This document shows positions 33,071 through 40,968 of a stretch of DNA of 64,000 nucleotides, piece after piece. A program made the position numbers and the translations under genes. The notes under the pieces were generated by a model, which was not told the origin of the DNA, did not search any database, and saw only the letters and a list, made by a program, of their open reading frames with translations. Within the stretch, counting starts at the first letter, position 1, and each line of letters begins with the position of its first letter. This stretch comes from Chitinophaga niabensis (GTDB taxonomy: Bacteria; Bacteroidota; Bacteroidia; Chitinophagales; Chitinophagaceae), in contig NZ_FSRA01000001.1 of assembly GCF_900129465.1 (NCBI RefSeq), positions 372,001-436,000 of the forward strand, read 5' to 3'.

Positions 33071-35890
33071 ATGGAAGCTCTCAAAGGCCTTTATCATGCA
33101 GACAAATTGGATGAGAAATCCTTTATTGAAAATTTTACAATCAGAATAAAAGAGTTTCAATTGATAGCTGACAACCTGTTGCAGCAGAAGAAAAAGCCCT
33201 TGCAACATTTTTTAATAACAGGAAAAAGGGGGATGGGAAAATCGACCTTGTTGAGACGGGTCTATATTGAGGCGGCAAAGCCACCAATAAGTGAAAAGTT
33301 GTTTGCGGTAAGGCTTGGGGCAGAGCAATACCGGCTGAGCCGCCTTTTCAAATTATGGGAAATGGTCATAGAGCAACTTGGTAATGATGAGCCGGAATTG
33401 TTGAAACAGAAAGAGAGTTTAGGGAAGAGCAGACAGTATGAGGATAATCTTGTATTTATTATTAATGACTACCTGACGAAAACCGGTAAAACACTATTAT
33501 TGCTGATAGATAATTTTGATCAGTTTATCGATAAGATCCCTATGAAAGATCAGCATGTACTGCGGGAGATACTGATTGTCTATCCAATACAGGTTATTGG
33601 TAATGCTGTTTTTTATAATGAGCATTTTAAGAGTTATACCCATCCATTCTTTGATTTTTTTAAGCCTGTTCATCTCGATAACCTTAACAAGGAAGAGGCC
33701 AGGGAGTTTATTAAAAGCAGGGCCATTGGAGAAGGTATTGAAAACTTCGAAGAAATATATAAATATCAAAAAGGTAAGATCAATGCGCTGAGAATCCTAA
33801 GTGGTGGCGTGCCAAGAACACTCCTCATTTTATTAAGTATCGTTTCCAGGAGAAACACCGGGAACGCAGTTGATTACCTTCATGAAATGATAGAATTGGT
33901 AACGCCGCTCTATCAGGACCGGATGAAAGCGCTTTCCCCTCAGCAACAGGAAATAATGCACAGCCTGGCCATGCGGTGGGATAAAACGCCCGTGAAAGAA
34001 CTGGCGACTGAAATGAGGGTGCCCAGTAAAAGCATTTCCGCTCAGTTGGTGCAGTTGGAGAAGAGTGGTTATATTAAGAAGATAGATGTACCAGGCCGTA
34101 ATCATTACTATGAGATTGATGAACGTTTTTTTAACATATGGTTATTAATGAGTGAGGCTGCTCCATATGACACCAGGAGGGTTATATGGTTAACGAAGTG
34201 GCTGGATGCTTATTATACTAATAAGGAACTTAAGGGCTTCGCAAAGTTTTGTCAAACTGGATTGAAGGAAACTAAACCGGGAAACAGATTTTTGATTGCT
34301 CAGGCGTTAAGCGAAAGTGTGAAATTAGAATGGGGGCATAAAAAAAAATTGATACATGAAATGTTAGAGGATTTAAAAGATGAGATGTCTGACGTTAGAA
34401 TTTGGGTTGATAATTATAACAAGAAGTTAACGAAGGAGGAACTCTCATTAAAAAAGGAGATTTTAAACCTTATGAAGATACTGGATTTTGAAGGCGCTCT
34501 GAACAAATTGGGTATTTTGGAGAAAATAGATGAGGCTTATGCTATAGATCTAAAGGGTTTTCTGTATGCAAAGAAAGGTGATTGGGTTACTGCGGAGAGA
34601 TATTTATTAATATCAGCCGATAGAAATAATGTGAATGCTATGGCTATGCTAGGGCTACTATATCAAATCAATGGGAAAGATATGGCAAGCGCCGAAAAAT
34701 ATAGCCTGATGGCAGTGGAGAAGGGCAATATGGGGGCCTTGGATAATCTAGCTCATTTTTATTTAAATGTTAAAAAGGATATTGCAGGTGCGGAGAAGTA
34801 TTACCAAATGGCCGCAGAAAATGGTAGCGTGAATGCTATGCTTAATCTGGGGTTTTTATATGAGCGGGAGAAAATAGATATTCCAGGTGCTGAAAAGTAT
34901 TACCTGATGGCGGTGGAAAAAGATAGTACGAAAGCTATGGTTGGTCTTGCAAATTTATATTTGCAGGAAAAAGAAGACATAGCAGGTGCAGAGAAATACT
35001 ATTCAATGGCAATGGAAAAAGGAGATGTGAGCGCTGTAACTTATCTTGGGTATCTATACGCTCGTAATAAAAAGGATATATCTGGTGCAGAAAAATATTT
35101 TCTGATAGCTTCTGAAAAGGGTGATTCGGAAGCCATGGTTGCACTTGGGTACCTTTACGTGCATGATAAGAAAGATATAGAGGAAGCCGAAAGATATCTT
35201 CTGATGGCGCTAAAAGCGGATAATGTGAATGCCATGTTTGATCTTGGACTTTTATATGATGAGTATAAAGACGATGTAGCAGGTGCAGAAAAATATTACC
35301 TTATGGCAGTAGATGAAGGAGATGCAAAAGCTATGATTAATCTCGGGCTCTTGTATGAAGAAAAAAAGAAAGATGTTGCGAATGCCGAAAAATATTATCA
35401 GATGGCGATAGATCACAACATGCCCCATGCCATGAGTAATTTGGCCAATTTATATTTTGAGATGAATAGCGATAGCCGGAAAAGTAGGGCGCTTGAATTA
35501 TCTGGTAAAGCTGTAGCGTTGACGGATCATTCTGATATTATAGCATTATACATTCACGTAGGAATTCTTTTGTGGAATGAAAAAGCAAGGGAGGCCGGAA
35601 AATTGATAACAGATATTTTGCAGGGGCCCTTTCACTCAGATGATAACATGAAATACATTTCGGAATCATTGCAGTACTTCTTAGTGTTCAAACAGAAACA
35701 GTTCCTGCATAAACTATTTTCATCTAACGCAGAATGGATTGACCGCTATAAGCCGATATATTATGCGCTGCTATCCGAAATGCAAGATGAATATCTCAAA
35801 GATTATCTTAAAATGACGTCAGAATTAGAAGAACCTGTAAAAGCGATTCAGGATTTCATATTTAAGGAACGGAAAAGACTCGGCATCTAA
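33071..35890 (+). CDS. Large STAND-type ATPase with winged helix and 33-residue repeats (module gene 2)
   Basis: 939 residues. P-loop GKRGMGKST with Lys57 and Ser58; Walker B TLLLLIDNFDQF (141-152). After the ATPase, a winged helix at about 290-350: MKALSPQQQEIMHSLAMRWD, VPSKSISAQLVQLEKSGYIK. Then a helical linker and nine repeats of exactly 33 residues (508-804), each AEKYYxMAxEKG plus AMxxLGxLY, a Sel1/TPR-like pattern. The C-terminal 130 residues are helical. This ATPase-HTH-repeat order is that of STAND signalling proteins, where repeats sense and the ATPase switches. No effector domain is fused. Gene 1 may be its partner. AT-rich, like gene 1. Confidence 0.8.
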   Translation: MEALKGLYHADKLDEKSFIENFTIRIKEFQLIADNLLQQKKKPLQHFLITGKRGMGKSTLLRRVYIEAAKPPISEKLFAVRLGAEQYRLSRLFKLWEMVIEQLGNDEPELLKQKESLGKSRQYEDNLVFIINDYLTKTGKTLLLLIDNFDQFIDKIPMKDQHVLREILIVYPIQVIGNAVFYNEHFKSYTHPFFDFFKPVHLDNLNKEEAREFIKSRAIGEGIENFEEIYKYQKGKINALRILSGGVPRTLLILLSIVSRRNTGNAVDYLHEMIELVTPLYQDRMKALSPQQQEIMHSLAMRWDKTPVKELATEMRVPSKSISAQLVQLEKSGYIKKIDVPGRNHYYEIDERFFNIWLLMSEAAPYDTRRVIWLTKWLDAYYTNKELKGFAKFCQTGLKETKPGNRFLIAQALSESVKLEWGHKKKLIHEMLEDLKDEMSDVRIWVDNYNKKLTKEELSLKKEILNLMKILDFEGALNKLGILEKIDEAYAIDLKGFLYAKKGDWVTAERYLLISADRNNVNAMAMLGLLYQINGKDMASAEKYSLMAVEKGNMGALDNLAHFYLNVKKDIAGAEKYYQMAAENGSVNAMLNLGFLYEREKIDIPGAEKYYLMAVEKDSTKAMVGLANLYLQEKEDIAGAEKYYSMAMEKGDVSAVTYLGYLYARNKKDISGAEKYFLIASEKGDSEAMVALGYLYVHDKKDIEEAERYLLMALKADNVNAMFDLGLLYDEYKDDVAGAEKYYLMAVDEGDAKAMINLGLLYEEKKKDVANAEKYYQMAIDHNMPHAMSNLANLYFEMNSDSRKSRALELSGKAVALTDHSDIIALYIHVGILLWNEKAREAGKLITDILQGPFHSDDNMKYISESLQYFLVFKQKQFLHKLFSSNAEWIDRYKPIYYALLSEMQDEYLKDYLKMTSELEEPVKAIQDFIFKERKRLGI
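34592..35482 (+). repeat. Nine 99-bp in-frame units (33-residue Sel1/TPR-like repeats)
   Basis: Nine units of exactly 99 bp run from Ala508 to Lys804 of the large ATPase, without insertion or deletion; each starts with AEKY/AERY and the second half carries LG-LY. DNA units differ widely while protein units stay similar, so the array is old and under selection, not a fresh duplication. Confidence 0.9.
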
Positions 35891-35935
35891 CTAACCCACA
35901 TCACACCAATTTATTACCAAATGATAATGGCAAAA

Positions 35936-35957
35936 GGTACCGAACGTACCAACTTTG
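35936..35957 (+). promoter_or_regulatory. Inverted repeat plus -7-like element before the old-yellow-enzyme gene
   Basis: GGTAC-CGAAC-GTACC (35936-35950) is an inverted repeat directly before CAACTTTG (35950-35957), a one-mismatch -7 element ending four bases ahead of the ATG at 35962. A repressor bound to the inverted repeat would block the promoter; the regulator is not in the window as far as I can see. Confidence 0.5.
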
Positions 35958-35961
35958 CCAT

Positions 35962-37017
35962 ATGATACTCGAAACATTTAACATCAGCAAAACCCACCAG
36001 GTAAAGAACAGAACAGTAGTAGCTCCCATGAGCCGTGTAAGCACTGCCCTGGACGGAATACCCACGCCCGCTATGTTTGATTATTATGAAAAGTTCGCCC
36101 GTGGCGGCTTTGGCATGATCATCACAGAAGGTTTGTATACAGATACAATAGCCAGCCAGTCATATCCCAATCAGCCGGGCATTGTTACACCGGAACAGGT
36201 AGCAGCCTGGGCCGCAATGGTACCTGAAATTAAAGCACATGGTGCTTTATTCATCGGACAGTTTATGCATGGCGGTGGCATATCACAACATCATCAACAT
36301 ACACTGGCACCTTCAGCCATACAACCTTTAGGTAAAAAGATGGGCTCGTACGGTGGGGGAGATGGCCCTTTCCCTTTTCCTGCAGAGATGACCATTGACG
36401 ATATTAAAAACATCATAGCGGAACATGCCGCCTCAGCCAAACGTGCTGTGCAGGCCGGCTTTGATGGTATAGAGATCCATGCGGCCAATGGTTACCTCCT
36501 GGACCAGTTCCTGACTGATTATACGAACATAAGGCAGGATGCATATGGTGGCTCCATCCCAAACAGGTTCCGCATCATTGCAGAGATCATCACAGCAATA
36601 AAAACAGCCGTGCCCGAAGGATTTATTATCGGGCTAAGGTTATCAGAAGGCAAAGTGAACAACTTCACTCACCGGTTTCCGGGAGGTGCAGCTACGGCAA
36701 AGGCTATACTGGAAGAAGTGAAAAAAGCGGATATCTCTTACGTGCATATTTCCGGTGAAGGCGGATCATGGGAAAGCACCGGCTTTTATGAAACAGGGGA
36801 ATCCTTTACCGGCCTCGCAAAACAGATCACTGGCAAACCAGTAATAGCTAATGGCGGCCTGCAGGAAGTATCTGTTGCAAAACGTGTATTAACAGAAGGG
36901 CATGCAGACCTTATTGCTTTGGCCAAAGGTGCACTTGCCAATCCGGATTGGCCTCAGCGTGTGAGTAAAGGAGAAGTGATAAGGCCTTTTGAACGTTGGA
37001 TGTATACAAGTTTATAA
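35962..37017 (+). CDS. Old-yellow-enzyme (NADH:flavin oxidoreductase) family ene-reductase
   Basis: 351 residues, FMN-binding TIM barrel. VVAPMSRVSTALDGIPTPAM is the standard start, then ALFIGQFMHGGG, the catalytic region GIEIHAANGYLLDQFLTD, YGGSIPNRFR, and near the end VIANGGLQEV with LIALAKGALANPDWP. The enzyme reduces the C=C bond of activated alkenes (enones, nitro compounds) with NAD(P)H in the cytosol. The start at 35962 is four bases after the promoter-like element. Length fits the family. An inverted repeat upstream suggests stress-inducible control. Confidence 0.93.
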   Translation: MILETFNISKTHQVKNRTVVAPMSRVSTALDGIPTPAMFDYYEKFARGGFGMIITEGLYTDTIASQSYPNQPGIVTPEQVAAWAAMVPEIKAHGALFIGQFMHGGGISQHHQHTLAPSAIQPLGKKMGSYGGGDGPFPFPAEMTIDDIKNIIAEHAASAKRAVQAGFDGIEIHAANGYLLDQFLTDYTNIRQDAYGGSIPNRFRIIAEIITAIKTAVPEGFIIGLRLSEGKVNNFTHRFPGGAATAKAILEEVKKADISYVHISGEGGSWESTGFYETGESFTGLAKQITGKPVIANGGLQEVSVAKRVLTEGHADLIALAKGALANPDWPQRVSKGEVIRPFERWMYTSL

Positions 37018-37078
37018 TTGTCGCAGGAAGCCCCTTATAATGTCGGATTCTCCCTGCCTGTATCCCAAACAATGCCTG

Positions 37079-37086
37079 TAAGTTTG
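37079..37086 (+). promoter_or_regulatory. TAnnTTTG -7 element
   Basis: TAAGTTTG lies 31 bases before the ATG of the DoxX-like gene at 37118. Confidence 0.6.
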
Positions 37087-37117
37087 TGTTATCATTTAAT
37101 CAATAAAACCTCTAACA

Positions 37118-37501
37118 ATGACAACGCAGCAAAAACCTGGAGCAGCTATTTGGACAGGCAGGATCATCAGTATCCTCGTCATACTTTTTAACCTTGTAGA
37201 TGCAGGAATGAAAGTAGTTAAAGCGGATGTTTCCGTAAAAGGATCTGTAGCACTTCAATGGCCGGAAAATATGGTAATGGGCATCGGTATTGCACTTTTG
37301 ATCGCTACCATTCTTTATGCCATTCCCCGTACAGCCGTTTTAGGCGCTATCCTTACCACTGCTTACCTCGGAGGTGCAGTAGCCGTGATGGCAAGGCTGG
37401 AAGCACCTTATTGGTTCCCTGTGCTCTTTGGTATCCTTACCTGGGCAGGACTGTACTTACGTGATCCACAGGTCCGCGCGCTCATTCCCCTGCATAAATA
37501 A
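37118..37501 (+). CDS. DoxX-like membrane protein
   Basis: 127 residues with four membrane helices (about 13-32, 47-65, 70-90 and 96-113). VDAGMKVVKAD after the first helix, and ILTTAYLGGAVAVMARL with PYWFPVLFGILTWAGLYLRDP, fit the DoxX-like family (PF13564 type). Usually found near oxidoreductases in Bacteroidota; the old-yellow-enzyme gene upstream points the same way, although each has its own promoter-like element. Function not established. Confidence 0.8.
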   Translation: MTTQQKPGAAIWTGRIISILVILFNLVDAGMKVVKADVSVKGSVALQWPENMVMGIGIALLIATILYAIPRTAVLGAILTTAYLGGAVAVMARLEAPYWFPVLFGILTWAGLYLRDPQVRALIPLHK

Positions 37502-37533
37502 AAAGAATGGCCGTAAAAGCGGCCATTCTTTTT
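37502..37533. terminator. Bidirectional terminator
   Basis: AAAGAATGGCCG (37502-37513) pairs with CGGCCATTCTTT (37520-37531) around TAAAAG; A and T runs on either side serve both the DoxX-like gene and the convergent DUF3472 gene. Confidence 0.88.
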
Positions 37534-37558
37534 ATATGTTCTAACCGGCATGGATACC

Positions 37559-38881
37559 CTAGGGCAATGTAGTGAGGTTAACGGTAGGAGCCGTACCCGT
37601 AGCAGTTCTGGTGAACGTGGTACCATAAGCCGTATTGGTGGCAAAGAAACCTCCGTTCTGCAGATAGAAACTACCTGCATCCAGCCCGCCGGCATAATCA
37701 CGCCGCTGATCGTTTGTTCCGGTTGCATCTGTTGTGAACCGTCCCTGGGTAAGCTCTACCCAACTTCCGCTTGTATTATAGATCCACTGATTATTGTAAC
37801 GGACCTTTCTGCCCAGGTATCCGCGCGTATCAGCAAAATTTTCAAGGAAGGAATGAGCGCCGGTATAATAGGTAACTAAGTTTGGCCGCTTCCAGGTAGC
37901 GATAAACCGCCAGGAGCTGGTTTCGGGTGTATAGATCCAGGAAGAGAACAACGAAGCACCTGTGCCATCAGGCCTGATGCGTGTGAGGAACTTATAAGTT
38001 GTTCCCGCCTGCCAGTTGAAGATCAGGTAACTCTGGCCACCCGTACCTTCACCCCCGAATGCATTATCTACCACATTGGGACCTTTTGTTACCAGTGTTG
38101 TTTGACCCTGGCCTGCCGGAGGGTCCCATACGGAAAACAATACCCTTCTCTCAGTAGCGCTGTTCACCTGGATGCCAAAGTATCCCTGGGAAAAACCGTT
38201 GCTCATAAAATAAGAACCGATCTTGTCTTCTCCCGAAGGTATCGTCATTTCATTATAGAACCATTCTGCGGTATTACCTGCAGGGATCGTGTAGCCCATA
38301 TGTACAGATGGCCCGCGGCGGCTCCAGTAATAATTGGCGGCATCACTCGCATAGGTAACATTGTTGGCAGTAGCGGCGCCGCTGATTATAATATCGGATA
38401 CATCGCCGAAGTAACTGCCGGTTTTACTGATGCCCTGCAGATCTACCCGTACATATCCTGCTGCGCCGACAGTTACTGAGCCGATAGAATGAGTGGCATA
38501 AGCATTGCCGGTAATGGATTTGGTGAATGGTGTACCGTTTACCGTTACACGAATGCTGCTGGTACCCGATGGCACTTTTGCACGAATGGATATATTCAGG
38601 GTGCCGGTCAGCGACAGGCGGAACCAGGCGCTTGTAATACTGGCTGCGTTGGTCCAGTTACCGAGACCATTGCCGGTGATCACTTCCGAGCCGCCGGAAG
38701 CCAGTGTGGTCACATAACCATTCCCGGCCAGGGGTACGGAATAACTTGATGCTGGTGGCAGAACGGACAGTCCATTGTCCAAACGTTCAACCGGGATTGT
38801 GCTTTCTTTTCCTTTGCTGCAGGAGAAAAATAAGGTACATAGAAGAATAGTGCAGCTGCTTAACAGGGTGCTGATTTTCAT
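37559..38881 (-). CDS. DUF3472 lipoprotein (with DUF5077-like N-terminal domain)
   Basis: 440 residues starting at 38881, where the lipobox signal begins: MKISTLLSSCTILLCTLFFSC, with the lipidated Cys at ~21. The first 150 residues are a beta-sandwich-like DUF5077-type domain, with WFRLSLTGTLNISIRAKV and RVDLQGISKTGSYF. The DUF3472 domain follows: YYWSRRGPSVHMGYTIP, WFYNEMTIPSGEDKIGSYFM, GYFGIQVNSATERRVLFSVWD and GGEGTGGQSYL. The fold looks like a glycan-binding or glycan-acting surface protein; no catalytic residues are known. It is divergent from the sigma/FecR/SusC/SusD genes and may belong to that locus. Confidence 0.82.
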   Translation of the reverse strand: MKISTLLSSCTILLCTLFFSCSKGKESTIPVERLDNGLSVLPPASSYSVPLAGNGYVTTLASGGSEVITGNGLGNWTNAASITSAWFRLSLTGTLNISIRAKVPSGTSSIRVTVNGTPFTKSITGNAYATHSIGSVTVGAAGYVRVDLQGISKTGSYFGDVSDIIISGAATANNVTYASDAANYYWSRRGPSVHMGYTIPAGNTAEWFYNEMTIPSGEDKIGSYFMSNGFSQGYFGIQVNSATERRVLFSVWDPPAGQGQTTLVTKGPNVVDNAFGGEGTGGQSYLIFNWQAGTTYKFLTRIRPDGTGASLFSSWIYTPETSSWRFIATWKRPNLVTYYTGAHSFLENFADTRGYLGRKVRYNNQWIYNTSGSWVELTQGRFTTDATGTNDQRRDYAGGLDAGSFYLQNGGFFATNTAYGTTFTRTATGTAPTVNLTTLP

Positions 38882-39099
38882 GATTTTGGTAATTTTTGGG
38901 TTGCGAATAAAGAGTAGCCGGGCTGCCGGTAAAACATACAATACACTTACAGGACAATGCAGCCGGTAAAAAGGGGCTATTGAACACCGAAAAAAAAGGA
39001 TAAGATTAGCTAGCAAATAGGCAAAAAAAGCTTAGTCCGTTTCCGCCTATCTTAGTAACTATGCATTGAGCTAACGTTAACAGGGCGAGGTCCCCTTAC
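38882..39099. other. Divergent intergenic region with imperfect direct repeats
   Basis: Contains GCTGCCGGTAAAA (38922-38934) and GCAGCCGGTAAAA (38959-38971), 37 bp apart in the same orientation, and the motif GCTAACGTTAA at 39070-39080 ahead of the sigma gene. Otherwise no gene. Confidence 0.5.
39070..39080 (+). promoter_or_regulatory. GCTAACGTTAA motif, copy 1 (sigma gene)
   Basis: An 11-base motif 19 bases before the ECF sigma start. The same 11 bases recur 64 bp upstream of the susC-type gene. Confidence 0.45.
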
Positions 39100-39654
39100 A
39101 TGGATATTACTTTACTTCAGGAACAAATAGCCATTTTCCGCAATGAAGGGGCTTATAAACAGCTATTCCTCCATTTCTACAAAGGTTTGGTGCGGTTTAC
39201 GGATACCTATGTCCGGCAGAATGAAGTAGCGGAAGAGATCGTATCCGACGCTATGCTGAAAGTATGGACCATGAAGGAAGGCCTGCTTGGTGTACATAAC
39301 CTGAAAGTCTATCTCTTTACGGCTGTTAAGAATGCCGCCATCAACTACCTCGTTAAGAACCGCAACTACACCACCTGGGATATTGATAATATTGCCCCTG
39401 GAACATTTGTGTCCTATCTCACACCGGAGCAGGTAACCATCAGCAGGGAATTAAAGAACGATTTTGCGAAAGCCATCCGGGCTTTACCCCCCAAATGCCA
39501 GATGGTCTACAAGCTGGTAAGAGAAGAAAGCTTTACCTATAAAGAAGTGGCCGCCATTATGGAGATCTCCGAAAATACGGTAGATCGCCACCTTAATATT
39601 GCCATGCGCCGCCTGGCGGATGTGTTTAAATCCTACCGCAGCAGTACCCTCTAA
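39100..39654 (+). CDS. ECF-type RNA polymerase sigma factor
   Basis: 184 residues. Region 2 begins about residue 20 (YKQLFLHFYKGLVRFTDTYV, EVAEEIVSDAMLKVWTM), region 4 about 120-175 (LPPKCQMVYKLVREESFTYK, EVAAIMEISENTVDRHLNIA). This is the sigma subfamily usually found with FecR and SusC in Bacteroidota; it is held inactive until a TonB-dependent receptor signals substrate. The FecR gene starts 57 bases downstream. Confidence 0.93.
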   Translation: MDITLLQEQIAIFRNEGAYKQLFLHFYKGLVRFTDTYVRQNEVAEEIVSDAMLKVWTMKEGLLGVHNLKVYLFTAVKNAAINYLVKNRNYTTWDIDNIAPGTFVSYLTPEQVTISRELKNDFAKAIRALPPKCQMVYKLVREESFTYKEVAAIMEISENTVDRHLNIAMRRLADVFKSYRSSTL

Positions 39655-39710
39655 AAAAACTTTCGGTTCAATTGGGGAGTTCTTCCCCCGATCTTGTCTT
39701 ATTAGTGATC

Positions 39711-40787
39711 ATGCAGGAGGAACGCTTTTATTATTTAGTAAGCAGGACCTTGTCCGGAAGTGTTAGCGAACCTGAAAAGGCCGAGCTGCAGCAGCTTATT
39801 CTTGAAGATGAAAGGCTGTGGATATTGTATTTACAGATCTTTCCCGAACAGAAGGAAACGGAGGAAGAAGACCAGTCTGAGGCCTTGCAGGCTTATACTG
39901 CCCATTTTACAAAAATGCAGATAGCCGGCCATTTCGGGGAAAATACCCTGGAAGAACAGCCGCCCCGCCGCCTTAGAAGAAACCTTTTAATGGCTGCTTC
40001 CGTATTAATTACATTGATGCTGGGTGGCTGGTGGTTATGGTCTGCAATTCCCGCAAAGAAAAGCGAGGTAGCCAGCCGGGAAGTGAAAACACCCAAAGGG
40101 TCTCAATCCTATCTTACCTTACCTGATGGAACGGAAGTATGGCTGAACGCCAATAGTAAGATCGTTTACGACAATGATTTTAATCAATCTGCACGGAATG
40201 TACAATTGATAGGGGAAGCCTATTTTAAAGTAGCTAAGGACCAGGACAAGCCATTTACCATCCAGGCCGGAGGTTTGAAAGTAAAAGTGCTGGGCACTGT
40301 TTTCAACCTGCGATCTTACCCGGATGAAGAAAACATAGAAACCACTTTAGTCAGCGGGTCCGTAGCGATCACGCTGGACGATCAGCCCGGTAATACCATT
40401 CAACTGAAACCCGGCGAAAAACTGAGCGTACACAACAGGGTCAGTACCAGCCCATTGATCACCCGGCGCATAGTGGACAGCCTGGATACGCCCGAAGCCC
40501 CCCTTTTATTACTCAGCAAGATCCGCGTGGACCCATTGGACAGTACACTGCTGGATGCTGCATGGAAAGAAGGCAAACTGGTGTTTGACGGGGAGGAGTT
40601 TGGCAAGGTGGCATCCAAACTGGAGAAGTGGTATAATATAACCGTTATAGTAGAGAACGAAAATTTATATAACACCAGCTTTACAGGAGTATTCGGAAAG
40701 AAGTCGCTGGTAAAGGTGCTGAACGCGCTACAGGCAACGGGAAAACTAACCTACAGGCAGGAGAACGACACGGTGTATGTGCACTAA
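39711..40787 (+). CDS. FecR-family anti-sigma factor
   Basis: 358 residues from the ATG at 39711. The cytoplasmic N-terminal ~85 residues bind the sigma factor; a membrane helix spans about 87-106 (MAASVLITLMLGGWWLW). The FecR domain follows (EVKTPKGSQSYLTLPDGTEV, LIGEAYFKVAKDQDKPFTIQ, LKVKVLGTVFNLRSYPD), then a C-terminal DUF4974/STN-like part (ITVIVENENLY, ALQATGKLTYRQEND). It carries the signal from the SusC receptor's N-terminal domain to the sigma factor. Its DUF4974 part and the STN domain of the downstream SusC are a matched pair. Confidence 0.93.
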   Translation: MQEERFYYLVSRTLSGSVSEPEKAELQQLILEDERLWILYLQIFPEQKETEEEDQSEALQAYTAHFTKMQIAGHFGENTLEEQPPRRLRRNLLMAASVLITLMLGGWWLWSAIPAKKSEVASREVKTPKGSQSYLTLPDGTEVWLNANSKIVYDNDFNQSARNVQLIGEAYFKVAKDQDKPFTIQAGGLKVKVLGTVFNLRSYPDEENIETTLVSGSVAITLDDQPGNTIQLKPGEKLSVHNRVSTSPLITRRIVDSLDTPEAPLLLLSKIRVDPLDSTLLDAAWKEGKLVFDGEEFGKVASKLEKWYNITVIVENENLYNTSFTGVFGKKSLVKVLNALQATGKLTYRQENDTVYVH

Positions 40788-40894
40788 TGAAATGATCGCT
40801 GAACCAATTTCACGTTTATATATGATGAGTAAAACTATCAACTAAGATCAAAAAAGGAAGGAGAATGCTCGGAACATCCTCCCCCTTAGGCAAT

Positions 40895-40905
40895 GCTAAC
40901 GTTAA
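40895..40905 (+). promoter_or_regulatory. GCTAACGTTAA motif, copy 2 (susC gene)
   Basis: Identical to the motif upstream of the ECF sigma gene (39070-39080). It is followed by AAGG and then CCCC within 20 bases, as is the first copy. Confidence 0.45.
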
Positions 40906-40968
40906 AGGCTTATCCCCTGATTTTAAGGGCAGGGAAAGCCATTTTTCACACAACCTAACACCAAAAGT

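Noticed and set aside
34592-35482. A CRISPR-like or non-coding repeat array
   Set aside because: The units are 99 bp, in frame, and code for a clear repeat protein; there are no spacers.
38922-38971. Insertion-sequence ends or att sites
   Set aside because: The direct repeats are only 13 bp and no transposase or integrase gene is nearby.
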